Assembly (NCBI GenBank): GCA_024704765.1
Contig: JAKMXF010000341.1
Location: forward strand, 1 to 64,000
Direction of reading: 5' to 3'
DNA: 64,000 nt
Source of the DNA: Oopsacas minuta
Lineage: Eukaryota > Porifera > Hexactinellida > Lyssacinosida > Leucopsacidae
Positions 50,244 through 61,220 of this stretch are shown here, piece after piece. How positions within the stretch are numbered: the stretch's first letter is position 1; every line of letters begins with the position of its first letter. The notes under the pieces were generated by a model. It worked only from the letters and a program-made list of their open reading frames with translations, ran no database searches and had not been told where the DNA came from. The translations under genes were made by a program, and so were the position numbers.

Positions 50244-50498
50244 ATGCCTTTGTACGAGGATCTCCTCCATCCAAACCCAGAAACAGAGAAGAAGAAGCAC
50301 AAGCTAAAGAGGCTAGTACAGAGTCCTAACTCTTACTTTATGGATGTACGCTGCCCCGGGTGTTACAAGATAACTACAGTGTTTAGCCACGCCCAAACAG
50401 TAGTGCTATGTGCTGCATGCTCTATGATCCTTTGTCAACCGAAAGGGGGAAGGGCTAAGCTGATCGAAGGGTGTTCTTTCCGGAAGAAACCGAACTAA
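50244..50498 (+). CDS. RPS27: ribosomal protein eS27
   Basis: 84 codons, exactly the animal length. eS27 is a zinc-binding protein of the 40S subunit. The sequence [20 protein letters not shown] then [13 protein letters not shown] is almost invariant in eukaryotes. The zinc site is C-P-G-C ... C-A-A-C. The N-terminus [20 protein letters not shown] and C-terminus G-C-S-F-R-K-K-P-N are typical. The coding part has no intron, which is unusual for this gene in animals, but most genes in this part of the window are intronless too. No poly-A tract or direct repeats were seen, so a recent retrocopy is not supported. Confidence 0.97.
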   Translation: MPLYEDLLHPNPETEKKKHKLKRLVQSPNSYFMDVRCPGCYKITTVFSHAQTVVLCAACSMILCQPKGGRAKLIEGCSFRKKPN

Positions 50499-50695
50499 CG
50501 GTCTAAGACTTCTAGGAGAATTCCCGAATGCCAAGATCCATTTCCCTGCAATATGCCGTTGCATTAGTTATGCTATTAATTTAGTTAGTTAGTTGATATA
50601 GCAATAATATGTACTTACTGTTATTTCAGTGATGTATTGAGTTGTTATGTAGTGATGTTATATAATAGAGAAATTGTTTCTTTAATTAAGTAATA

Positions 50696-50880
50696 CAGCG
50701 ACTCCGCTTAATAGGGTCACATCGGGACCAGGCCATTTTGACCCGATTAAGCCGAGTAAAGGTGTCGGGCTGATTAACCGGAGTAATATAACACTATTTG
50801 TATGGTTCTGTTTCGGGCCAAGTGACCTGATCAACCAGGTTTAGCCGAGTAACTCCTGCTCTATTAAGCAGAGTCTACTG
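50696..50880. mobile_element. pogo-like MITE, family C
   Basis: 185 bp with TA on each side. The left tip CAGCGACTCCGCTTAATAGG mirrors the right tip, which inverts to CAGTAGACTCTGCTTAATAG. Confidence 0.8.
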
Positions 50881-51946
50881 TACTTGTATTGGTTAACTAG
50901 GAGACTAAAATGGATACTTTTTAGGCAATTTTGAGCAGATAATTTAACTACAAATAATTAAAGTGAAAACTATCAATTTTGTATCAATCATCTTCGATAT
51001 TATTTATCCCCTGATTAGGTGCGTCACCACTGGGGGGGCATAGGGGCTTGGTGGCCTTGAGCCCATCCTTCCTTCCTAAAATTTGATACGAACTCGTCTA
51101 AGTTAAATCCTTACCTACGAAATATCATGTCAAAATAATAATCATTATATATATCATGGGCATGGCATTAATCTATAATTGCAGGGTCGGAGCCACCAGT
51201 CCAGTTTTAACCGGATCACTTTTTGGTGCTTTCAGTACTGTTTCTATGGTAGTGAGATTTCAACCGGACCACTTTAGCACTGGTAGAGCCACATTGGTAC
51301 ACATGCGAGGTGGTGGCTAAGTTAGCTACCACGGAATTTCAACTTTGTTGAGCGCTGTCACTATTCACTAAAGGAGGTTTCACTGTAATTAAGCGTATTT
51401 TCACATGATTTTTGACTGCAGATTCCTAATTTCATATTACCCAAGCTATATCTAGAAATTTATTATGACTACGCACTTCGCTTGCTAGGTCTCTGCGCGA
51501 CAGCTTAGTGTCCTCAAGTTAGCTTAATTATTAAATAGCAAAATTTATAGTGTTATTAGTCGCTACGCGATAGGATATACTCGGCACTACGTGCCTCTAA
51601 TTCACAGAATAGTTAAAATTTAAGATTTTATTATCCATGGTTCGTCTAAATTACATTGAATGGCCTTCTGTAGTGACACTGGAGATGCTATGTTGCTTTT
51701 GGTTAGTAATCTTGGCACTTCGTGCCTCGGGTATTAAGAAATTCTGAAAATTTGGATATTTTTAATTTTTGTGTACAGTGACAATGATCTCATAATTTCG
51801 TCATAGTTGTGAATTTTCGTCCAAGACTCGAATTTGTCCGAGCCAGGCCCAAAATACCCCTGTATGCGAAAATCACCCTGGGTCCTCCAGTTTCTTTAAC
51901 CTATTCTGGACATATAAACATATATATATATACACACATACATATA

Positions 51947-52130
51947 CAGTGGAGTCCCCCAATAACGGACACATTAGGGATTAGGTTTTGTCCTTTGTAG
52001 GTGAGATGTTCGCTTCTCAGAGATTTATTAAGTATTGTTTTCATGTATTATAACTTATTTCGTTCCACGAGCTTGTCCGTTGAGAGGTATTGTCCGCTTT
52101 ACGGAGTGTCCGTTTTGGGAGACTCCACTG
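51947..52130. mobile_element. pogo-like MITE, family D
   Basis: 184 bp between TA dinucleotides. The tips are CAGTGGAGTCCCCCAATAAC and the inverse of CAGTGGAGTCTCCCAAAACG. GTCCG/CGGAC motifs lie inside. Confidence 0.8.
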
Positions 52131-54075
52131 TATAGATTAATTGTGTTTTAATAGTATAAATTAATTATGTCACACCTAGGGAATTCATGTCAAGTCATTT
52201 CACCAACTTCAACCGATTTGTCTAAAAGTTGGTGTGTAGTAAGATATCAACAAGTCAAACATCTGTGAAAGTTTTTTATGAATTAGTCAAATTTTTTCCG
52301 AGTTATGACGTCGTAATAATTGATTTTTGCATTCTGGGATGAAATTTCCCAACATCGAAAAGTCGCCATCTGACTATAAATGTCTATAATTTGAAAATGT
52401 TGACTATGATTACGCTAAAATTCCCAATAATGTGAATTAGTGATGAGAAGTTTATAAATTTGGTAAAATTTTATTTCGAGTTGGTCTAATATGCGAAAAC
52501 TGGAATTGAAAGTGATAGCACGAGTCAAACCGAACTATGACGTAGACCCGGAGATATTTTTGGGCTTAATTATTTGTTGTTGTACCTTTTCATTGTTAGC
52601 GGTTCTCATTGTAGGAATAATGACTAATAATTCGAAATCTCGAAATACACGTAGAGACTAGCTATCAACTGGTATAATGGAATAACAAACTGTGCTGAAT
52701 TCGAATTTCGCATTTTTAAGTTTCGCATATGTAAATAATTGTTGATTTCATGATATAATGAATCTATCTTGCTATGTAATTGTGAATTCCTGAACTATGC
52801 TGTAAAAGGGCCGTCAATTTTGAGAATATAGGATACCTCGAGGGACAAAGGCTAGTATTGAAATATATGAATGGTATTTTAGGATACCGTAAATACCTGA
52901 ATATTTTGTCATGGACAAGTGTTAACAGACGGTTATTTCAATAAGAGCTATCTTATTGTTACCCTCTCACGTTAATGATATATTATACACATTTAAATCT
53001 TGTTTTGTAAATCCCATCTTATCAATCCCATCTTATCAATTACCATACATGACGCAACTCTATTGGATTAGAAATACAATTCTCATTCGACGTTTTTGCA
53101 TCAAAATAGCAAAAAAACTATTTGAAGGCAATTCCTTGCATGGAAAATTACAAACACGATATACGCGCGATGCAACTTTGTTGCATGCAATCAAGTTTCA
53201 TCCTGTATGTTGGGCTTATGATTTCAGATTGTTGCTAAGTACTATCAAAAATATTCATCTGTATCTACTAGCTACTACTTCACATCAGTCATTCATGCAT
53301 TTAATAAATTTGCATATACAATACAGTAACACTGTCTATTGCACCACCAGGCTAGCATGGCATAATTATTGTTCAATCAACTCAATTAACCGAAATTCTT
53401 GATATTTGTCATAAGTAATGATTTGTGTTAGTTTATACAAGCAATTTCATTATATTAATTATATATTTCGAATCAATGTTTGACATTTTATACGGTATTT
53501 ACCTGAATAACAGCCAGGCGCTTAGGAATCCTAATTGGTTTAACAGCCAGGAACTTTTCAAGCCCGCTGGTTCATGCATCGTTTACAAAATCATTTGATA
53601 ATTTAGAATAATACAAACTAGTACAGCTGAGCACTTTACCAAATTGTATGATCACGAATACAGAAATTTATCTTATCGTGGATTTCCTTGTAGGCCCTTA
53701 CGTAGCATGATTTTAGGTAACTACTTTATGATATGGTAATAACACTGATAAATGTATTTGATATTCCGATATCGAATTCATTACTACCAAATCTAGCTAT
53801 ACTTACATTATTTAGTCCTGAATGAGTAATCGTAATTAGCGAGCGAATTCAGATAGCATTTTGTAAGACATTTCATAATGAGTTAAGTAGTTCACTGCCC
53901 AATAGTGATTGATACCATTCATGGACAATGTTGGGCATCTCGCGGATACGAATAAAAATACGTATGTATCAAACTATCAATATAAAGTTGCAAAAGCAGA
54001 AATGCAGATTTAATATTCACATAAGCAGTCAAACATTAAGCATTATATAAGAATCCAATTTAATTAAAACGCGGC

Positions 54076-54414
54076 TTAAAATATTATTTGCGGGCTGCTG
54101 CGCTGTTCAGATTGCTTTTCGAGATCATCTAGCTGCTGCATAATTTCTAAATGAAGTTTAGTTTCCCTCAAATCATTAACTTCACTGATAATCCCTTCAT
54201 ACTCTCTTAGCAATTTTTCTTTCTCCGCTTCAAGGCTTTTTTGGAGCCGTTTCTTTTTCTCGCGCTGAGCTTTATTATACCGACTCATTTTCTTGAGGCG
54301 CCGCGAGTACTTTATAGCTTTGGCTTCATCAGGACTGATGTTATTGTTTTTAATAAAATTATTGAGTTTTTTTATCTCAATATCTGCGATGACTGCGCAA
54401 AATGTTGGGTCCAT
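54076..54414 (-). CDS. small basic leucine-zipper-like protein
   Basis: 112 codons with a TATA box 50 bp upstream and no intron. Residues about 30-60 are strongly basic (KYSRRLKKMSRYNKAQREKK). They are followed by a coiled coil with hydrophobic residues every seventh position: L, L, I, L, L across KSLEAEKEKLLREYEGIISE and on to E-T-K-L-H-L-E. This is the layout of bZIP factors; the K-K-M-x-x-x-N-K part recalls ATF4. However, the N-x-x-A-A-x-x-S/C-R core is not matched, and the Asn is about four residues too close to the first Leu, so sequence-specific DNA binding is doubtful. The N-terminal 30 residues are short and unrecognised, the C-terminus polar. It could instead be an inhibitory zipper partner. 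Confidence 0.5.
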   Translation of the reverse strand: MDPTFCAVIADIEIKKLNNFIKNNNISPDEAKAIKYSRRLKKMSRYNKAQREKKKRLQKSLEAEKEKLLREYEGIISEVNDLRETKLHLEIMQQLDDLEKQSEQRSSPQIIF

Positions 54415-54462
54415 GTCTTTATGTTTCTTTTGCAGCTCGGATGAGACCTCTTCTCCCCTCTA

Positions 54463-54472
54463 CTATTTATAG
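54463..54472 (-). promoter_or_regulatory. TATA box of the zipper-like gene
   Basis: Minus-strand CTATAAATAG, 50 bp before the ATG at 54414. A start of transcription about 30 bp downstream would leave a leader of about 20 bases. Confidence 0.55.
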
Positions 54473-55083
54473 TAATCAAACTAACTACTGCTGAATCCTA
54501 CCTAATCGCAATAACTCCTTGGCTAATCCATTTGCATGATATTATTAATTCTATAACTTATACATGTCAAAATTGTGTATACTCTGTTTTCTTCATTTTA
54601 TTTGCTAATATATAATTCAAAAAAATTTTGCGGTTAAGTAAACGTATATTTGTAGACTCTAATTTACACTTAATTTTGTTAAGTTCCTTCTCTTTACATA
54701 GCAAAAATATTAATTTCCACATACTTAGGATATTGACCTGCAGAAAATAATTCAATAATACAAAAACAAATAGAAATACGTAAACTAACAAAAATCAATT
54801 TATTTCCATTTATAATGAGTTCGGCATATCTCTTCATGTTCCTCATGTGCAGACATTCCTAAGTACTCCTTGACCTAAGCCTATGATTTGTTTTATCAGG
54901 AATAATTATAATTATCTAGATTTAATGAGCATCTACTCCTTATAGCACGTGTTAATATCAGTTAAGTTATCTTACCGAATGACAAATCAAATCCTCTCTG
55001 CTCTGTAATATATCTTATTAGTCGTATCTGCACCAGAGTATTTACTACATCATTCCAATTTGGACACATAAATTATCGACATA

Positions 55084-55330
55084 CAGTAAACTCTCGTTAC
55101 AATGAAGTGCTCAGGGCCCCTGCTTCATTTCACTACATACTTACCAACTCCTTGTAACTGTTTCCCAGGATATTTTTTTAATGCAAATAATATGAACTTT
55201 CCCTCTTTTATGAGTAAGAAAATAAGAAATATCAAATATTTTCCCTGGATAGTTGTCAATTATGTCGTTATAAGCTGAGTAAAATAGGTTTGGGAGTAGA
55301 GAATCACTTTGTTGTAACGGTAGTTTACTG
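55084..55330. mobile_element. pogo-like MITE, family E
   Basis: 247 bp with TA on both sides. The tips are CAGTAAACTCTCGTTACAAT and the inverse of CAGTAAACTACCGTTACAAC. Confidence 0.8.
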
Positions 55331-56856
55331 TATTTACTAAATTGATTGTTTAAACTTCACTCATAAATTACTCATGTCATCCTCTGAGTAGTATGGGTGA
55401 CGGTATATCCATTCTGATTGCTTTATAAATATAGTAGGAAAGTTTGTTTAATTTTTATAAAATTTTCAGATAGAAGAATTGAATATGATCAGATCTGTGT
55501 TATGACCTAATGTGGATCTTATAAACGTGTATAAGTTAGAAACAATCGTGACTGATGTATTAGAATATAATATTATATCCACGGTGATGATCAGTAATTG
55601 TATTCAGGGTACAAGTAAAGGTAACAAGTTAAATAATAACGACTGTGAATTCAGGGTGTAAGGGTATCTGTCATATACCTCATGGCATTATAAACTGAGA
55701 GAAGACAGTTTCCTATCTCTAGCGACCCAATAGACTAATTTACGTTATTTGAAATATTTCTAATATGTTAGTTAATATTAAATTTCAATACAGTAAACCC
55801 TGGCTACTCCGAACAGCCTTGTACCAATCAAATATTAAATCGATCCGATTATATGGTGGCTTTGCGTTTCAAACGAATTAGTGAATAGCTTTGAGACAAT
55901 TACTGTATTTCCCTGATTAACCGCCCCGGCGTTTATCTTTTCATTCAGGAGTTACTCGGCGCTTATTCAGGGAAATATAGCAAATAGGATCTAGGAGTAC
56001 ATATTTACGAATGTTGTATTAACGATAAAAGGCTCCACACATGTCTATTATAGCTCTATATTATACTCTGCAGCAAAAATAGATACATTTAGTTTATGAA
56101 CATGTTGACCATTTTCCAGCAGGTTGTATCATATTTATGCCCTGTTCGAATTAGCGCGGCTACTGGACTTAATTCAGAAATTTCAAGAAAATTTTATCCC
56201 GATCACAATTTGTGACTAGTTGCAATCAAATGCTCTCAAAATTTGAGGCAAAATATAAGTTGAGACTCAAATTATATTTTGTACTAATCAGATATGTTCT
56301 AATTACAAAGACACAATATTGTGATTGCCATCAGTTGCCTATGCTGCAGATTTTCTGCTACATCATGTATTCGATATTTCATTGAATTTATCTATAATTT
56401 CTAATTATCGAATTTATTGTCTTAGTTAAATATCCTGCTGCTGCCCTAATGATGTACGTACCATATATTTTATTGGATAATTCTATCGTACAGGTAACAT
56501 TATCTAGTAACTCTTTTATGAGACACTAATTAGCGTTTGATTAGTAGGCTCTTGTTTATGTTGTGTCATGCGAGTATTGTATTCTTATAAATAGCTTTGG
56601 ATGGGTGTGTTCCATGTATTTATATACCTGCATACACCTTTATACTGTTTATGAGGATGATTGGAAACTCAAGTGATAAAGGAGAAGTCAAGGCGAAATT
56701 GACTTAAGATCTCACAGCCGAACTAAATCACCTCTCTCACCCCTCTCACCCCTCCCACCCCTCCCCCCTATTATATGATTTATACCTTTACTTTTTATTT
56801 AAATTCTTTCTCATCCCAATTATCCTCCCGGAGTTGTCAAGTGTTGGATAGCCAAC

Positions 56857-56949
56857 TACATTATTATTGGAAATTAACGTCGACCTTATTAACGCGATTA
56901 TTCTTAATCGCGTTAATACAGTCAGTCGCTAATTTCCAATAATAATGTA
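56857..56949. repeat. 93-bp hairpin
   Basis: ACATTATTATTGGAAATTA pairs with TAATTTCCAATAATAATGT, and inside it TTAACGCGATTA pairs with TAATCGCGTTAA. Probably a small MITE remnant. Confidence 0.7.
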
Positions 56950-57724
56950 TGCTAATACTCAGGCAATTACTAAGTCTGTTTGTTGTATTACAATTCATCT
57001 GTGTTCTAGTTTCTGTTCTTTTGGAGTCGTTTCTTATTTTCGCATGAGCTTTGCTATTCTACATGTGTTGGCTATTCCTATAGTCAGTGGTATTACCAGA
57101 ATCAGATGTTTTACATGTCTTCATACCTCACTGTTCACTGACCTTGGTAGGCTATAATGACTTAACAGTTCTGAATTCATTAATATTTAAATAATATCTT
57201 TTCTTTGCATATTTCTGATTAGTATATCTATATTTCAGAAAACTTATATTTCTATTTATATTAATAGTTCTGTAATCAATTAAGCTATTACAGATATAAT
57301 AATTGATATTTAATAATACGTACTGTATTGTAATTGGTTTGTTTACAAATTCTTAATTAGGAAATAATTACTAATCTTACCAATTAACTGTAACAAATTT
57401 TTCTAATTAGGTAACTAATAGATTACTGATTATTTCTGTTTAAATATGCCTTATACAGAACTACTGAGTATAATTCGCTAGGTTTATCGAGATACTACCA
57501 ATCCAATAACATACAAAGCTACAAGAATAAGGCTTTCTTGATAATAGTTTATTTATTACGAGCGCGCTTCGTTGGCTCGCGCTACGCGGTTGTGGACACG
57601 TTTTGTCTAGACTCGAGCCAATGACCCTCGAGTAGATAAACTCATAATCTTAACCGTAGCAAACATGATACTGCCATAATCTATAAATCTGCTTACTTTA
57701 TGTCCACAAAAGTGAACAAATATT

Positions 57725-58300
57725 TATGAAATGTTGTTTACAATATCATATTTGGACTGAGCATACTCGATTACCTCAGTATAACCATTGAATGCATGAT
57801 TCTACCTGAATTTTAAATTTGTTTACTTTATATACATAAAAACAACAATAAATTTACATGATGATTAATCCAAAAGTGTGAAAATCGGATTCAGCATATT
57901 CGATATATTTAGTGAAGTTTTATTGAATTTTATTTACTTCTTTGATAAACACGATAAATACATAGTTATGCGACAATTTCAAAATTGCATACCGTAAACT
58001 GGGGCTACTTTGGCCCACTGGGTTTGCTTTAGCCCAAATATTGAAATTTGCTTACGTATCGAATAGATATTGTATTTGTATTCGAAATTGTCTACCGATA
58101 TTTGAAAATTCGTTAAAAATTTGGCAAGTCATTTTCATGCATAATACTGAATCTAATCTAGTTTCTTTGAAACTTTGATATTTGGACTAAAGCAAACCCA
58201 GTGGGCCAAAGTAGCCCCAGTTTACGGTACCGTAAATTCTTTCCTTAACAACGGACAACAAACAAACAACAATTGAGATTTAATAATATAGATTCAAGGT
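57725..58300 (+). repeat. dispersed repeat R1, interrupted copy
   Basis: Shares GTTTACAATATCATATTTGG, AAAAACAACAATAAATTTAC and TTATGCGACAATTTCAAAAT with the copies at 3970-4370 and 30410-30655. Split by the MITE at 57992-58227. Confidence 0.8.
57992..58227. mobile_element. 236-bp TA-flanked MITE nested in R1
   Basis: The tips are CCGTAAACTGGGGCTACTTT and its exact inverse. Inverted identity runs for about 40 bp (through the GGCCCACTGGGTTTGCTTTA part). TA at 57990-57991 and 58228-58229. The sibling R1 copies show the uninterrupted target. Confidence 0.9.
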
Positions 58301-59339
58301 ACATAGTAAAGACGATTCCGCTTAATTGATATAGTAGATTCCAGGTAAATATCGAGAAAATCAAAAATGGATACTTTGATAATCTTGCCAACGGATTTCT
58401 CGATTGTATTCTTAATAATAGTCCAAACAGGATCGGTTGAAGTACAGTGGAACCTGCTTAATGGCCACCTAAATAAAGTTTTGATTTCTTAGCTTATACA
58501 GAATTAATCACTGGTAGTGCTCAATGCAAAACAAGTTAATTAATAATATTTATTTGGTCTGTCAAATATATTCACCGTATTTTTCAGTTAATATTTTGAT
58601 TATTAACCCATCAAGTTAACATTACATGTAAACTATTATGAATGACAAATATAGTAATGAACATGTTGTAAGTTGACCTTAAGATAATATTCAGACTATC
58701 AGATGATTACAGAGTATACTCATATGAAAAATTACTGATAAATTACCAAATTAACTCGATAAGTTAAATAATTAATTAATTATTCTATTAGTTATCTTGT
58801 TTACCTTGCATCTTATTAATTGTTTATGATTGTTAGAATGCTAATTGGCTGACACATTAATTTTAACAGATAGTTATAGACACTATACACCATATAATGC
58901 AATCTTAATGCCGGGATGCATAACATTTACAGCTGTGTGCTTTTCGCAGCAACGAACTAATTAAACACAAACTACTCGGTAAACTACTTATTATGAGAGC
59001 TAGATCATGTTTTCATTAGTTTCGTGTAAACTGATTATATCGCAGATATTTCAAATTATGAGATATTCGTGCTTTCATTTGCTCACTCATTGAGTCCACA
59101 AGTCTAGCTCCACCAAAATTATTGCATGTAGAGCCAAATGTATAGTTTAATTATGAATACCGTACACAGCTATAATTTTGCGATTTTATTATATTGATCA
59201 TTATGCGAATCCTACCGAAATATAGTTATGTAGCACCTGTAGAACCAGTTGTTGCAAGTAAGCTAGTTGGTTATAAATTAAAGTTATGCGTTAATTAAAT
59301 AGTGCAGAATACGAAAACAGCACATTTAGCAAGATTGAA

Positions 59340-59610
59340 TATATCGTACAAATCTATATTATTAAATCTCAATTGCTGTTTGTCCGTTTTCAAGGAAAGG
59401 ATTTACAGTATGCAATTTTGAAGTTGTCGCATAACTGTGTATTTATTGTGTTTATCAATAAAACTAAATACGTATTTGTGTGTTTGAATACTTTTGTCCC
59501 CTGACTGTATATCGAACATGTTGAATCCGAATTTCACATTTTCAAGTCTCTCATATGTGAATTTATTGTTGCTTTTATGAATATAAAGTAAACAAATTAG
59601 CAAAATCTCA
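59340..59610 (-). repeat. dispersed repeat R1, inverted copy
   Basis: Reverse-complement copy of R1. A short insert near 59470-59508 (TTTGAATACTTTTGTCCCCT, with a TA context) looks like a lone Tc1-type end. Confidence 0.75.
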
Positions 59611-60641
59611 AAATATACGTAGATGCTTGCCCTCAACGGCAACAAAGGGGGTTGATCTTACAAAATAATTTATGACATATACGTATATTTGTGAATTACA
59701 TTGTTCTAAATATATCTATATTATAATACTCAAAGAGGCCGTCATTTTGGAGAATAATCGATATCTCGAGGCGCAATGCGTCGAGTTCATCGCGAAGCGA
59801 CGAGCAAAAGGCTCGTAAGTCTGTATATCAGGGTTCTGTAAATTGAAATGATCCTTTGTATGACCTATTAGCCCAATGCAATGTAAATATGTATAAAATC
59901 ACACCGGGAAACCAATATTTCTATATAGTATGGGTTAACTTTGTAAATCCAACTCATCACGATGGATTTCTATTAAATTTTGAGAAATTGGTCGATATTC
60001 AATGATATTTTCGGTTTATTTGACCTGAATATAATTTTAACAAGTTAGACTGGCATCATTCTGTTACAGTTAATATACAGCATATTGATATATCTGTATG
60101 TGGTAATGTTGATAACTATGATAATTAACCTTCCATATTTAGATATTATATCTACTAAACATCTAAATTAGACATTGTGAGGATAAAATAAATTCCTTTT
60201 CGATATTTTTGCTTCTTAACACTGAATTGCAACAACCCAAGTATAAGAACAGGCTGTTCCAACACATGAATATCTGATAATCATATTTGTAACACTGACT
60301 TGAAGAACCTTACAATATGTTCAAAAATTGTTGATTAACCAAACTCCAAATTAGGTTAATTAGACTGTAATTTGTTAAATTAATTTCCATCACCAAATTC
60401 TCGAATACTAACTTTATAATTCATTTCTGATACTATTATCTTATAACAGGTGAACTAAGAAATATTATAATACAAATACAACGAGTGCACTCGTAATCCA
60501 TTAGTAGCCTAATAAGGTTACAATATCTAGCCAATTAGTACAGGTATTACCTGTAAGTTAGTTGGTGATACTATTCTCTAGATAGAGTCATCACGCTATA
60601 TTGAGTGGGTTTTTAATGTACATCTGATACGTATCATTAAT

Positions 60642-61220
60642 TCAGGAATGTTCTTTCTTTTTATGTTTATGATCCTTCTTCTTGCTGGCTACTTTCATTA
60701 CTCCCATCACTGCTAGAATTCCATCCTTAGTCCTGCTGACTGCTCTAATAATGAACTCTACAATCTCTCCTGGTGTCAGCTCCACATCTCCTACCATATC
60801 TACCGATGCGTTGAAACAATTATAAACTAGACAAGCGAGTTTATCTTCTCCAACTTTAGTCACTACGCCTCGTAAGGTATCTCCCTCATGAGGAGAGAAC
60901 ACATAATACCGTGCCCATATTTGTACCAGGACATATCCACTGTCCAATATCTTAGGTGATGTGTCTACTTTGAGTAGATTCACAGAGAGAACTACACCCT
61001 TAAATGTCTCTACGTATTTAAGCAGGTTCCTCTTGACGTGCTGTAACACCCCATCGACAGGACTGGTAAGATCAAGAGGAGACAGTGTGAGATTCTCACT
61101 CACATGGAACTCACGCATTCCACCCAAATGTCCATCTTCTATTTGTGTTTTGAGAGTAAGTTCTTCTTGAGAGGATATTGTTGTCTCAGAATTCATCGTA
61201 GTATCACGAGAACTTGCCAT
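60642..61220 (-). CDS. POLR1F: RNA polymerase I subunit RPA43
   Basis: One 192-codon frame. RPA43 forms the Pol I stalk with RPA14-type partners and binds the initiation factor RRN3/TIF-IA in rRNA transcription. Residues about 45-125 form the RPA43 N-terminal fold (LLKYVETFKGVVLSVNLLKV, then G-Y-V-L-V-Q-I-W-A-R-Y-Y-V-F-S-P). The OB part has LRGVVTKVGEDKLACLVYNC followed by F-N-A-S, the latter shared with human (G-C-F-N-A-S). The tail ends with a lysine-rich KKKDHKHKKKEHS, as in the human protein. It is shorter than human (338), mostly in the C-terminal tail. Intronless; divergent from the CEP152-like gene 1.9 kb away. Confidence 0.88.
   Translation of the reverse strand: MASSRDTTMNSETTISSQEELTLKTQIEDGHLGGMREFHVSENLTLSPLDLTSPVDGVLQHVKRNLLKYVETFKGVVLSVNLLKVDTSPKILDSGYVLVQIWARYYVFSPHEGDTLRGVVTKVGEDKLACLVYNCFNASVDMVGDVELTPGEIVEFIIRAVSRTKDGILAVMGVMKVASKKKDHKHKKKEHS

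Larger units (their letters stand above)
50499..54075. other. repeat-rich gap
   Basis: Holds two pogo-like MITEs (50696-50880, 51947-52130). A stretch at 51470-51740 is rich in cgcttcg/ctacgcga/cactacgtgcc motifs. No supported gene. Confidence 0.5.
54480..60641. other. 6-kb repeat-rich gap
   Basis: No gene supported. Contains a pogo-like MITE (55084-55330), a MITE-like palindrome near 55906-55980 (CTGTATTTCCCTGA and its inverse), a CT-rich tract (56730-56768), a hairpin (56857-56949), dispersed repeat R1 with a nested MITE (57725-58300), and an inverted R1 copy (59340-59610). Confidence 0.5.

Noticed and set aside
50244-50498. RPS27 as a processed retrocopy
   Set aside because: No poly-A, no flanking direct repeat, intact frame, and neighbouring genes are intronless too.
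52956-53402. 148-codon open frame
   Set aside because: No recognisable domain, low-complexity Ile/Tyr/His content, no promoter, and it overlaps a dispersed repeat (cgatgcaactttgttgcatg) shared with 9.1 and 21.1 kb.
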